DNA from: a virus
Length of the DNA: 54,428 nucleotides
Virus record (IMG/VR): IMGVR_UViG_3300021964_000091
Span: 1-54,428 of that record
Reading direction: 5' to 3' (one strand)
The translations under genes were made by a program, and so were the position numbers. A model generated the notes under the pieces. That model made no database searches, was not told the origin of the DNA, and worked only from the letters and a program-made list of their open reading frames with translations. Positions 1-7,878 of the stretch are shown here, piece after piece; position 1 is the stretch's first letter, and every line of letters starts with the position of its first letter.

Positions 1-362
1 GGAATTGTGTATGGACTGCCGGGGTAAGTACCTAATGGTCGGGTGGTTTCGCCTGTATTGTACCCTGTAGTATTTCTCCGACCTGCGTAAGTAGTGCCAA
101 AGCTAATACTACTGTCGTACCCGTAAGTATCACTGCCACTTGTACCAGCGGTAGCGTACCATTGAGCGTCAGTTATATACACTGTGTTAGAGCCACACGT
201 CATACGAATAACATTACCAGAAGCACTTTCTCCACCTAACGCCCTGACAAAATCAGTGGCTAAACGAGCCATACCACGAGAACCTGCGGTGGTACTTGAG
301 CCTGTATCAGTTAAACCTTGCGTAGGAGAATATAATGTACCTACAGCGGCTTCACCTAAACT
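1..362. repeat. Imperfect terminal repeat, left copy
   Basis: Bases 1-362 align without gaps to 54067-54428 with 12 mismatches (about 97% identical by my count). Mismatches are at 44, 90, 93, 96, 114, 119, 123, 156, 234, 267, 272 and 333. Nine are third codon positions of the fibre gene and silent; three are first positions (Thr/Ala, Tyr/His, Met/Leu). This looks like the overlap of a circular assembly made from two strains. An inexact match argues against an ordinary direct terminal repeat. Confidence 0.9.
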
Positions 363-1127
363 ATCACCAACAATTTCATAAGTAGAATTGTATGATCCGC
401 CTGTCCCTGCATGTCTATAGAACAGCATATAACCGTCAGCGTCTATATAAACTTGTTGGGCGGTGAATCCAGAAGATGTTTTACCTGTTATCCAGTATCT
501 TCCCGCTGTAAATGATGAGCCTAAAGCATCAATAATATCAGAACCATATTCAGGTGCTAAAGCTGCTGTTGAGCCATCGAGGACAACATTTGACATTTGC
601 TGCCAAGATGTACCATCCCAGTGTTTTATAACGTTATCAGAAGTATTATAGTACATATCTCCTGCATTTGGAGAACTAGGATTAGAAGAAGCATTAGGCA
701 CTCGAATACGACTACTATCAGCTAAAAATGTGCCATCATTTATATTATTTGAATTAAGGTCTAAATTACCGCCTAGCTGAGGAGTTGTGTCACTAACAAC
801 GTCAGTGCTAATATTATCAATCTGAGTTTGATAGTCATCAAACAAAGCTGCTGTTGGACGTAGTTCAAAACGATCACCGATTGCGTAAGCACGAGCCGTA
901 GTATTATCTTGTCCTCGTACTACTGTCATAGAGTCAGAAGAACGAGCAGTAACTTTTACAATTTCAATATTGTTAGATGTATCAACCAGTGTGCCAAAAA
1001 AATAGTCTCCTGCGCCAAGTGTAGGAAATCTAGCACCCTGTCCACTGTCGAGCGTAATCGTAGTATCCGTACTTGTGATACCTGCGGATATTGTTGCGTA
1101 TCCGTTATTAGTTACCTTTACGCCCAT
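1..1127 (-). CDS. Tail fibre protein, distal copy (3' end cut by the window edge)
   Basis: The reading frame starts at 1127 with ATG after a GGAG site and is open to base 1 without a stop, so the gene is cut by the left edge. The missing C-terminus is at 53985-54066: joining the ends through the 362-bp overlap gives 403 codons in frame including the stop. Residues 1-75 (MGVKVTNNGY..., GARFPTLGAGDYF, TARAYAIGDRFELR) closely resemble the N-terminus of the 334-aa fibre at 1482-2486 and probably form the virion attachment module. Residues about 90-180 hold features common in phage fibres (SDTTPQLGGNLDLN, an NAGDMYYNTSDNVIKHWDGT block). The distal part is Gly/Ser/Thr/Tyr-rich with no family recognised and is the likely receptor-binding region. 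Fibre role is inferred from composition and position. Confidence 0.8.
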   Translation of the reverse strand, partial: MGVKVTNNGYATISAGITSTDTTITLDSGQGARFPTLGAGDYFFGTLVDTSNNIEIVKVTARSSDSMTVVRGQDNTTARAYAIGDRFELRPTAALFDDYQTQIDNISTDVVSDTTPQLGGNLDLNSNNINDGTFLADSSRIRVPNASSNPSSPNAGDMYYNTSDNVIKHWDGTSWQQMSNVVLDGSTAALAPEYGSDIIDALGSSFTAGRYWITGKTSSGFTAQQVYIDADGYMLFYRHAGTGGSYNSTYEIVGDSLGEAAVGTLYSPTQGLTDTGSSTTAGSRGMARLATDFVRALGGESASGNVIRMTCGSNTVYITDAQWYATAGTSGSDTYGYDSSISFGTTYAGRRNTTGYNTGETTRPLGTYPGSPYTI

Positions 1128-1133
1128 ATCTCT

Positions 1134-1472
1134 TTACTCCGTAGGATTATATCCTGTCATCGCTGTAACCTCATCTTGAGTAAGGCCAAGGTCTAACAGT
1201 TTTTGATTTCCGTTTGCTGCGTCTGTTGTTTTCTTTGTTTCGGCAGCAATTTCATCAGTGTTTACTTCTTCTTGCGCTTGGCTTATCGCTTCCCAAGTAA
1301 CAGCAGCTGGCTTTGCGTCTGTTGACATAATGTTCTCATTGTCTGTGCTTTCTACAAACCATTCAACAGTATCTAAATCAGCAGATGATTGGATAATTGG
1401 TGTGTCTGGATGCGTTCTAAACGCAACATCAACATCTAATTTTGCTAGACATTTTGCTAAATCAATTACCAT
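1134..1472 (-). CDS. Hypothetical protein between the two fibre genes
   Basis: A 112-aa acidic protein, start ATG at 1472 preceded by AGGAGG. It lies between two fibre genes that share an N-terminal module, with 9 bp to the upstream fibre and 6 bp to the start of the next. The C-terminus (KLLDLGLTQDEVTAMTGYNP) looks like a short helical segment; the middle holds a TWEAISQAQEE stretch. Position suggests a fibre assembly chaperone or a fibre-associated protein, as often seen beside phage fibres, but I do not recognise a named family. Confidence 0.65.
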   Translation of the reverse strand: MVIDLAKCLAKLDVDVAFRTHPDTPIIQSSADLDTVEWFVESTDNENIMSTDAKPAAVTWEAISQAQEEVNTDEIAAETKKTTDAANGNQKLLDLGLTQDEVTAMTGYNPTE

Positions 1473-1481
1473 GCTCTCCTC

Positions 1482-2486
1482 CTATACTTCTATTTCCATT
1501 AAAGTAATTATGGTGTGACTGGTGTAATCAGCAAAACTAGTTCCACCGCCAGTCCTATTTATAAAGACAGAGTTTGTACCAGTACTACCACCGTTTAATT
1601 CTCTTACTACAAGCCTATATCTGATTGCCGTTGTGCTGCTGTTGTGGCTATCAATGATGTTTATACCAATGGCCTTTTGCGTGTCGTCTGCGCTCTCACC
1701 AGTGTATGAGTTAATACCCATTCGAGTGGAACCATGAAAAGCAACGCCACCTAAGCTTGATGATGTATTATCGCCATACACATAAACCAATCCTGTGCCA
1801 TCACTATTATCTCTTTGCATCATAAAAGATGGATGAAAGTTAGAGCCACCAGATACTGTAATACCTCCAGTAATTAGTATTTTAGATGTTGTTGATAGTG
1901 GGGTGATTGCCATATATCCACTAGAACCAACAGCTGTATAAGCGGTTACTGAGCTACCCGGTTTACCTATGTTTTGAGAAGTGGCGTGATAATGCACAGC
2001 TTGCAAAAATTTACTGCCAGTACCCCAAGATTCATTTGTGCCGTCAGTAGTTAGAACTTTTCCTGCGTTACCAGTTTGAGATGGCAACGAGTATGGGGTT
2101 ACTGTACCCCACGATGAGTTAGTCCCGTCAGTTGTTAGGTACTTACCACTGTTTGAAGTCTGTGAAGGTAGAGCAGTATCAATGTCAGTAGCATCAGTAA
2201 TACCCTGCGCTGTAACACGAAGTTCAATTCGATCTGCAATCGCATACGCTCTTGCTGTCGTGCTTTCTTGACCACGAGTTACAGTTAATACATCACTAGA
2301 ACGTGCAGTACATTTTACAATCTCAAGGTTGTTGGACGCGTCAATTAACGTTGCGTAGAAATAGTCACCAGCACCGAGAGATGGGAAACGTGCACCATGA
2401 CCACTTGCTACCGTAATACTAGTATCGGAACTTGTGATACTAGCAGCCAGAGTAGAATGGCCGTTATTACTAAATTTGACGCCCAT
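1482..2486 (-). CDS. Tail fibre protein, proximal copy
   Basis: A 334-aa protein with ATG at 2486 after AAGGAG. Residues 1-75 are a paralogue of the N-terminus of the fibre at 1127 (shared MGVK, GARFP, LGAGDYF, NNxEIVK, TARSSD, TARAYAI, DRxELR). Residues about 105-155 contain two copies of a 24-residue repeat with the shared core LPSQT-N-GK-LTTDGTN-SWGT, a motif frequent in phage fibres ahead of the distal domain. Residues about 160-334 form a different C-terminal domain, rich in beta-forming residues, unlike that of the other fibre. The two genes probably arose by duplication followed by swapping of the receptor-binding end. Fibre role is inferred from the motif and context. Confidence 0.75.
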   Translation of the reverse strand: MGVKFSNNGHSTLAASITSSDTSITVASGHGARFPSLGAGDYFYATLIDASNNLEIVKCTARSSDVLTVTRGQESTTARAYAIADRIELRVTAQGITDATDIDTALPSQTSNSGKYLTTDGTNSSWGTVTPYSLPSQTGNAGKVLTTDGTNESWGTGSKFLQAVHYHATSQNIGKPGSSVTAYTAVGSSGYMAITPLSTTSKILITGGITVSGGSNFHPSFMMQRDNSDGTGLVYVYGDNTSSSLGGVAFHGSTRMGINSYTGESADDTQKAIGINIIDSHNSSTTAIRYRLVVRELNGGSTGTNSVFINRTGGGTSFADYTSHTIITLMEIEV

Positions 2487-2497
2487 AATTTTACTCC

Positions 2498-2938
2498 TTA
2501 GTTAACAGTAACAGTCCAAGTAATACCTAAAGTATCAGCTGCACCTTTGTTAATTACAGAAAATACAGTTCTACAAAGCATATCACCACTTGAAGAAGCA
2601 TTAAAAATACCTGCTTCAGTGATTGCTCCTGTACCTGTACCTGCACCAAATGTTGCTACATAAGCAACTGCGTTACTAGTTACAGTAGTTGAAGTCAAAG
2701 AAACTCGACCAGCTTCTGTACCAAGTGTTGCGTCACCAGCTGCTGCTGCAGTAGTGCCTGTACCGATTGCCATATGGCTCATAGCGGTAGCAGTTGCATC
2801 TTTCATTCGTGATGCGATATACTCTTTACCGTCAGTAACGACGATGTTAGGAACAGTTATTTCTTTAGTAACGTTCCCTTCTGGATTTGTAACGGTGATC
2901 TTAAGTTCACCTGTTACTTTGATGTTGTCATTAATCAT
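2498..2938 (-). CDS. Small structural or fibre-associated protein
   Basis: 146 aa. The open frame extends further upstream, but ATG at 2938 lies 6 nt after GGAG, whereas the ATG at 2944 overlaps that site, so 2938 is chosen. The protein has a conserved-looking core (VVTDGKEYIASRM, MSHMAIGTGTTAA, TEAGIFNASSSGDMLCRTVF, ITWTVTV) that I recall in many phage structural clusters next to fibres; the TEAGIF and TWTV motifs suggest a beta-sandwich tail-associated protein. It lies between the repeat-rich fibre at 2953 and the fibre pair. Exact role unknown. Confidence 0.7.
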   Translation of the reverse strand: MINDNIKVTGELKITVTNPEGNVTKEITVPNIVVTDGKEYIASRMKDATATAMSHMAIGTGTTAAAAGDATLGTEAGRVSLTSTTVTSNAVAYVATFGAGTGTGAITEAGIFNASSSGDMLCRTVFSVINKGAADTLGITWTVTVN

Positions 2939-2952
2939 ACCCATCTCCTTTG

Positions 2953-4791
2953 TTAAACATAAGCTCCGGCACATAGCGGAGTTTCATTCATATAATGTCC
3001 ACCGCATGTACGATCTTCCGTATCAGTATACATAAAGTTGACAATTAGTCCAGCGTTTGTTAGCTCGCCGTAAGTTATTGTATCAGCATTAATAACTGCG
3101 TTGTTTATTCTTTCTGCAGCCCCTATAACACCCGTATTTGGTAGCTGTTTTATAGTATCTAAAGCACTGGTGTGCATGAACGTATAGTTCATGCTTGTAT
3201 GAAGCCCATTAACCTGTGCTTCGTAATCTACATCACGGAACCTAAAGGCACTTTGTACAAACTCAAGTGCATACCATCTGACTGCATCACCTCCTACACC
3301 ACCTAATAAACCTTCATTAAACATACCAGCGTAGTCTTCATTCATCAGATAACCGGTATCTACTAGTCGTTCTGCGTAATCATCACCTATACCTTTATGG
3401 TAACCACGGAGAGATGGTGACTCATTACCATCGTTCATGTAAGCAAAATCAGGGTATAGATAACTAGATTCACCAAGTATTAGATTTAAGTTAATACTTT
3501 CAGAAGCTGTTGCTGTGTCTGAATAGGCTACAGTTACAGCAAAAGTATTGATAGTTTCTGATGGACTAAACGCATCTGATAGTGGGTGTGTTGGACTAAA
3601 TACAGCAGACTCAGTTACTGAAACTGGATCAGCGTCAGCATCTGCGTCGCTACGATCAAAGTCCACATTCTCTGTAAACGTCTTAACATTAATTTCAGTA
3701 ACAGTTACAGAATCAGATTTAGCTAAGTTTACAGTAAACGCATCGATTGTTTCTGTTGGAGTACTAATAGAATCTGAAAACGCAGGTCTAACATCAAACT
3801 TAGTAATAGATTCACTAGGAGTTACAGTCTCAGTTTTAACAAGACTTGGATTATTTTTAATTCCTTCTACTGCTGTAACCGAATCAGTTTTAGGTATTTC
3901 AGGGTTTAAAGCAGGAGAATCTGAAGCTGTTGCTGTGTCTGCGACATCAGGTCGCGTAAAGTTTTTAGCTGTAGTTTCTGTAATACTTGGTGAATCTGTA
4001 AGTCCTTTAGTAACAGCAAACGTATTAATTTGTTCTGCTATGTTAATTGGATCAGGGTCTACATCATCGTCACTAGGGTCAAAGTCAACAGAAGAATTAA
4101 TAATTTTAATATTATCACCAGACATAGTGACCGAATCAGTTTTACCATCTGGTGTGATGGTCTTAGCCGCAGCTTCCGTGATACTAACAGTATCAGAAAA
4201 TTGAGTAGTAACATCGAACTGGTCTATAGCTTCAGACGCAGTCGCTGTATCTGCGACATTTTTTCCGATATCAAAATCATCAATAGCTTCAGAGGTAGAA
4301 ACAGAAGCTGTAATCCCCGGTTTAGTTGGGTGTTTAGCAGAAGATTCTATTACAGAAGTTTCATCGTTATCAGCTAATTCACCGACTGTAATTTCTTTAG
4401 CATCACTGTCAGACATAGTGACAGGTGTTGGATCAACGTCATCATCCGTTGGATCAAAGTCAATCGGGTTAGTAACAGCTTTAAATATACCTTCGTTGAC
4501 TGTTACCGAATCACTAGGGCTTAAGTTTATGTCTTTTTCTGGATCAGAATCAGACATTGTAATATCTTCATCTGGAAATTTATCAATTCTTAAAGCAGAT
4601 GACTCAGTTATATCTACTGATTGAGCAGGTAACGGACGTGTCTCAATTAGTTCATAAGTATATGAAATAGACGCACCGTCTGTAGAATAAGTTATATCTT
4701 GGTAAGAAGATGAGTAACTATAAGATGCTACACTAACAGTTACTGAGACGATGGCTGATAGTGTAATATTAGATACACTAACGTTAGCCAT
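2953..4791 (-). CDS. Repeat-rich fibre-like protein
   Basis: 612 aa. The start ATG at 4791 overlaps the stop of the upstream gene (TAATG). Residues about 55-455 are a long array of degenerate acidic Ser/Thr repeats of about 20-25 residues, with a recurring core like SDSVTVTE or ADTATASE followed by a Phe-containing joint (FDVT, FAVT). Several units carry an insert with an FDPSDDDVDP-like block. Such arrays predict an extended beta-rich rod. The last ~150 residues are non-repetitive with Tyr/Asn/Gly-rich sequence (YLYPDFAYMNDG, AGMFNEGLLGGVGGDAVRW) and several His and Cys, likely a globular tip. The Asp-rich joints could bind calcium. No named family recognised; fibre or head-fibre role inferred. 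Confidence 0.7.
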   Translation of the reverse strand: MANVSVSNITLSAIVSVTVSVASYSYSSSYQDITYSTDGASISYTYELIETRPLPAQSVDITESSALRIDKFPDEDITMSDSDPEKDINLSPSDSVTVNEGIFKAVTNPIDFDPTDDDVDPTPVTMSDSDAKEITVGELADNDETSVIESSAKHPTKPGITASVSTSEAIDDFDIGKNVADTATASEAIDQFDVTTQFSDTVSITEAAAKTITPDGKTDSVTMSGDNIKIINSSVDFDPSDDDVDPDPINIAEQINTFAVTKGLTDSPSITETTAKNFTRPDVADTATASDSPALNPEIPKTDSVTAVEGIKNNPSLVKTETVTPSESITKFDVRPAFSDSISTPTETIDAFTVNLAKSDSVTVTEINVKTFTENVDFDRSDADADADPVSVTESAVFSPTHPLSDAFSPSETINTFAVTVAYSDTATASESINLNLILGESSYLYPDFAYMNDGNESPSLRGYHKGIGDDYAERLVDTGYLMNEDYAGMFNEGLLGGVGGDAVRWYALEFVQSAFRFRDVDYEAQVNGLHTSMNYTFMHTSALDTIKQLPNTGVIGAAERINNAVINADTITYGELTNAGLIVNFMYTDTEDRTCGGHYMNETPLCAGAYV

Positions 4792-5123
4792 TAGAAATTA
4801 TCCCGTACTCTAAAGTTCAACGTATCGTAAACTGTTTGAACACTACCGTTGAAATTAATTATAATTTCACCTTCATATTCACCGGGGTCTACGTCCAGAA
4901 CTCCTCCTGAAAAATCAAAATAAACCTTACCGTCAGAGCCATCAGTAAGTTTAGTTGTAGTAATCGTAGATAGAGTAGTTGTACCGCCTTTAAGTTTAAA
5001 CTTAATAGTAACAGTAGTTGTAGCTGCTGATAAATCTAATGCAGCATTTCCTACATCATCTCTAAGTGTTAGAGTGATTTGAGGTAATTCATCTCCTTGA
5101 ACTAATTTAATTGTATCAGCCAT
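4791..5123 (-). CDS. Baseplate/fibre-type Ig-like structural protein
   Basis: 110 aa, ATG at 5123 after GAGG at 6-nt spacing. Its layout (KLVQGDELPQITLTLRD at the N-terminus, an alternating beta pattern, and PGEYEGEIII near the C-terminus) matches small Ig-like modules like the N-terminal domain of BppU-type phage baseplate upper proteins. It ends with a TAATG overlap onto the repeat-rich fibre, so the two are translationally coupled and may form one structure. Assignment is by pattern, not by alignment. Confidence 0.65.
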   Translation of the reverse strand: MADTIKLVQGDELPQITLTLRDDVGNAALDLSAATTTVTIKFKLKGGTTTLSTITTTKLTDGSDGKVYFDFSGGVLDVDPGEYEGEIIINFNGSVQTVYDTLNFRVRDNF

Positions 5124-5131
5124 AATCTACC

Positions 5132-5785
5132 TCACGCAAACCTCTGCATCTGTACACGCATAGATGCTTTAGATGCACCGAGATTAGTTCTTGCTCTACG
5201 CTCTGCAGTCTTCATAACAAACTGCTTAGCATGATATGTAGCTAACTCTCTATCACTCCATGTTCTATCTGGTAATACCAGTAAGTGTTGTAGTGCTCCG
5301 TGCATAATTACATTTTCTAATTCATCAAGAACTGTTTTATCCATCTTAGTAGCAGTTCTCAACGGTTTAAGACACACTATCATTCTAACATCATAAGTTA
5401 CAGAATTATCTGGAACTGGTGCTAAAGAAAAATGATCGGGGTCTAATTGTGTTACATACCTAGGTTCCGCCCTCTCATCGACAGCTTGATTAGGCCATTT
5501 AGGATACATGTCATACATCTGCTCTAGCGTTACCGGATTAAGTTTATTCTCATTCACAGTAGCCGTTAACACAGCATGAACTTCTGCGTCGTTAGGAGTG
5601 TCATACTCATAATCATACGCACCGGGAACTAAACGAATCCTTGGTTGTTCATACCGCCAAGCAAGTGTTTTTTCACACGCTTCTATTGCCGCATCACGAA
5701 CATATTGTTCTACAACTGGTGTAGGACAACCGGGAACGCTAGGCGACAACCTAGTAACAATACTTAAAAAAGTTCTATCAGCCAT
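5132..5785 (-). CDS. Head-tail adaptor-like protein
   Basis: 217 aa. Start ATG at 5785 overlaps the stop of the upstream adaptor (TAATG). The N-terminus (SPSVPGCPTPVVEQYVRDAAIEACEKTLAWR) is typical of a family found in podoviruses just after the capsid and first adaptor: a helical head, followed by beta-rich middle (LVPGAYDYEYDTPNDA) and a helical C-terminus (ELATYHAKQFVMKTAERRAR). Likely part of the connector below the portal. Function inferred from family pattern and gene order. Confidence 0.65.
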   Translation of the reverse strand: MADRTFLSIVTRLSPSVPGCPTPVVEQYVRDAAIEACEKTLAWRYEQPRIRLVPGAYDYEYDTPNDAEVHAVLTATVNENKLNPVTLEQMYDMYPKWPNQAVDERAEPRYVTQLDPDHFSLAPVPDNSVTYDVRMIVCLKPLRTATKMDKTVLDELENVIMHGALQHLLVLPDRTWSDRELATYHAKQFVMKTAERRARTNLGASKASMRVQMQRFA

Positions 5786-6429
5786 TAGACAACATCCTCC
5801 TCATCTAGCCCTGCTCGCTCAGTATCAGTTACTTCTCTACTTTGCGCAGCTACACCAAGAGACTGTGTAAACGACTGTTGGAATAACTGTGCACGTTTTG
5901 AATTAACGTGTTCGTTGTCAACAGACTCAGCCAAGAAAACCGTAGCATCAATCACAACAGGAAAATAAGCATCTGCTAATAGAGCTACAGTAGTAGTGCC
6001 ATCATAAGTTGGTGGCGTTTGTGCATATTCACCGACTAGCACTTGTCCGCTAGGGGCTTTCGGATAAATAAAAAATTTGTTTGCGTTTCTAACATGACGC
6101 ATATAGTTAACAGCAGCACCTGCAGCATCATTCATCCAAGAAGGGTATGCTTGATCTAGTGCTTCTCTGTTTGTTTCAATAATTCCGTTACCATTTTTAA
6201 CTGAGTAAATATCTATCAATCGAATAGAATCAGAAGGCATAGACTGAATAACAGAATCTGCAGTACAAGTGATGTCACCAATATAAGCAAAAAGATCAGG
6301 ACGCAACACAGCAATACGCTTAAGCGCTTGGTTTGCAAATCCTATCAGTACAGAATCAGAATAACGCTGTGGGCTATTTGTATCCTGTAGGATTCTTCTT
6401 ACCTCTGTAATGACATCATTTAATATCAT
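5785..6429 (-). CDS. Head-tail adaptor (DUF6682-like)
   Basis: 214 aa. It starts at 6429 with ATGA overlap to the upstream gene. The N-terminus (VITEVRRILQDTNSPQRYSDSVL..., NQALKRIAVLRPDLF) matches the pattern of the phage adaptor family I know as DUF6682: short helices, RxLQD, and a RYSD/RWSD motif. The middle has FFIYPKAPSGQVLVGEYAQTPP, a beta turn typical of these adaptors. Probably docks to the portal or to the 217-aa protein encoded immediately downstream. Confidence 0.7.
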   Translation of the reverse strand: MILNDVITEVRRILQDTNSPQRYSDSVLIGFANQALKRIAVLRPDLFAYIGDITCTADSVIQSMPSDSIRLIDIYSVKNGNGIIETNREALDQAYPSWMNDAAGAAVNYMRHVRNANKFFIYPKAPSGQVLVGEYAQTPPTYDGTTTVALLADAYFPVVIDATVFLAESVDNEHVNSKRAQLFQQSFTQSLGVAAQSREVTDTERAGLDEEDVV

Positions 6430-6665
6430 TTAGGCAATCCTTTACTTGCTTCTTCCGCAAGGACTTCAGGTGTAGAGTCTCCATCTTCTGGAATCTCTGT
6501 TTCTAAATTTACTTTAGCCTTACGAGTGCTTTGTTTTTTTGTAATAAACTTTTCTGGGAACGCTTGTTCCTCAGTAATTTCTTCAGTGTTAGGATTCTCA
6601 GCTAGAATTTCATTCCAACCGTAAATCTCACCATCTTTTATATTTCGTAACCATCGGCCTGCCAT
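6426..6665 (-). CDS. Small hypothetical protein
   Basis: 79 aa. Two adjacent ATGs exist (6668 and 6665); 6665 lies 6 nt after GGAG and overlaps the upstream TGA, so it is preferred. N-terminal RWLRNIKDGEIYGWNEILAENPN resembles the short Trp-containing module found in many phage small proteins; the C-terminal half is Glu-rich and probably disordered. It sits among small basic proteins between the decoration protein and the adaptors. Role unknown. Confidence 0.6.
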   Translation of the reverse strand: MAGRWLRNIKDGEIYGWNEILAENPNTEEITEEQAFPEKFITKKQSTRKAKVNLETEIPEDGDSTPEVLAEEASKGLPK

Positions 6666-6937
6666 CATGATCTCCTTAATGCTTTAACTCTTTTAGCTTC
6701 CCCTGCGGGTTGCCCCAAATTCTTTTTTTGTGCAATGCGACTTTTCTTTTCAGAAGCAGTAAGTTCGCTTGAAGTTTTAGGTGTGTCTTTAGATACTCGT
6801 TTAGATGGTCTACAATAAGGTGTACCTCGTTTTTCACCTTCACTACGACCGCAGGGTTTACCTGTACGAACATCTACCCACTTCTCCTTAAACCAGCGCT
6901 TAAGCTTTGCTCCTTCTTCAGTTTTGCGCACAGCCAT
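6665..6937 (-). CDS. Small basic protein, DUF5872-like
   Basis: 90 aa, very basic. The segment RWFKEKWVDVRTGKPCGRSE...TPYCRPSKRVSKDTPKT fits the DUF5872 pattern, known from marine phages and some giant viruses: a short domain with two conserved cysteines and a KPCGR...YCRPSKRVS signature. The C-terminal part is a Lys/Arg-rich tail. It is one of three adjacent small basic proteins with conserved Cys, all encoded after the capsid genes. Function unknown; nucleic-acid binding or packaging into the virion is a guess based on charge. Confidence 0.75.
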   Translation of the reverse strand: MAVRKTEEGAKLKRWFKEKWVDVRTGKPCGRSEGEKRGTPYCRPSKRVSKDTPKTSSELTASEKKSRIAQKKNLGQPAGEAKRVKALRRS

Positions 6938-6940
6938 ATC

Positions 6941-7108
6941 TTAACCTTTTTTAACACGTTTTGACGTCTTTGTATTCTTATTTTTAGAGTTTCCCCAATT
7001 AGACGCTCCAACTTTTCTACATTTAGCCAACGCACCTGACGCATAAGCAGAAGGCCAAACTTTATATGCTTTCTTTACTTTAAAATAACATGCGTCTTTA
7101 TTAGCCAT
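6941..7108 (-). CDS. Small basic protein with VWPSAYASGALAKCR motif
   Basis: 55 aa; short gene found by reading the minus strand between its neighbours. ATG at 7108, TAA at 6941-6943. The sequence begins MANKDACYFKVKK and carries YKVWPSAYASGALAKCRK and GASNWGN, a signature I recall from small conserved phage proteins, plus a Lys-rich tail. Two cysteines are spaced by about 22 residues. Ends 4 bp before the DUF5872-like gene. Function unknown. Confidence 0.75.
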   Translation of the reverse strand: MANKDACYFKVKKAYKVWPSAYASGALAKCRKVGASNWGNSKNKNTKTSKRVKKG

Positions 7109-7112
7109 AATA

Positions 7113-7355
7113 TCACCATTTCTTACACGACCAATATCGTGCTGTCATTTTTGACGGAGGGTTACTATCACAACCGTGTCTTGCTCGAAACGATTTACGA
7201 CGATTAGGCTGGTCTTTCTTAATAGTCATATTGGCATCACCAAACCGGATAATTTTTTCTTTTCCGTTTTGACATGCTTTCACAACAAACTTTTTACCGC
7301 CCTGTACTTGACGCTTTGGCTTATTACAAGCCATCTTTGATTTATCAATAGCCAC
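7113..7355 (-). CDS. Small basic conserved phage protein
   Basis: 80 aa, ATG at 7355 behind GGAGG. The core GKKFVVKACQNGKEKIIRFGDANMTIKKDQPNRRKSFRARHGCD...TARYWSCKKW matches a widespread small phage family of unknown role, with conserved IRFGDA, KSFRARHGCD and YWSCK motifs. Four cysteines could bind a metal. First gene after the hairpin that follows the decoration protein gene. Confidence 0.75.
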   Translation of the reverse strand: MAIDKSKMACNKPKRQVQGGKKFVVKACQNGKEKIIRFGDANMTIKKDQPNRRKSFRARHGCDSNPPSKMTARYWSCKKW

Positions 7356-7375
7356 CAGTCACCTCCTATAAGAGA

Positions 7376-7393
7376 GGGGGGCCGAAGCCCCCC
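7376..7393 (-). terminator. UUCG hairpin after the capsid/decoration genes
   Basis: On the minus strand this reads as a perfect 7-bp stem, GGGGGGC and GCCCCCC, closed by a TTCG tetraloop, the most stable RNA tetraloop. It is followed by TCTCTTATAGG with no clear U tract, so it may be a weak or partial terminator, or a 3' stabiliser of the capsid mRNA that lets less transcript continue into the small basic genes. Confidence 0.65.
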
Positions 7394-7400
7394 AATCTAT

Positions 7401-7865
7401 TTAAGAGCAGTCAACCATTACAACTGTTAGAGACATAACCGCTGCGTCTGCTGCGTTAACAGTAACAACATCGATTGTATCTTCTGCAGTGTAATACTTA
7501 CCATCTGCGTAGCCAGTAGGAGTACCTGCTGACGGAGCAAGAGAATAAGCTGCTGCCGCATTAGCGTTAACACCGTCAAGGTAGCCATCAGGGTCAGTGC
7601 CGTCACCGACATCAACCGTAAGAGTGCCACCTTCTGCAGTAGTAACATTTAGAACTACCGAAGTAACCAGCGTGTTAGCTGGAACTTTGATAACTTCTAG
7701 AACATCACCTGCAGTTAGTGCTGTTAGACCTGCTGCTGAACGTGCAGTAGTAATTGCTGCAAAGTTCAAGTCTACTGTAATTGCGGATACCTTGTTGATA
7801 CCTGCTGCAACGTGAGCTGCACCAGTTCCAAGTTGATAACCTTTTCCATCGTTATATGTAGCCAT
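7401..7865 (-). CDS. Probable capsid decoration / head-stabilising protein
   Basis: 154 aa, ATG at 7865 after AGGAGG. It immediately follows the major capsid gene, has an Ala/Thr/Val-rich beta-type composition and GDGTDPDGYLDGVN-type turns, and is followed by a strong hairpin. That position and composition are typical of capsid decoration proteins. No family name can be given from sequence alone. An anti-terminated small operon (capsid plus decoration) would give both high expression. Confidence 0.6.
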   Translation of the reverse strand: MATYNDGKGYQLGTGAAHVAAGINKVSAITVDLNFAAITTARSAAGLTALTAGDVLEVIKVPANTLVTSVVLNVTTAEGGTLTVDVGDGTDPDGYLDGVNANAAAAYSLAPSAGTPTGYADGKYYTAEDTIDVVTVNAADAAVMSLTVVMVDCS

Positions 7866-7878
7866 AGTTCAGTCCTCC

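Noticed and set aside
1-362. Ordinary direct terminal repeat of a linear phage
   Set aside because: The two copies differ at 12 positions with a silent-site bias. Terminal repeats of one molecule should be identical.
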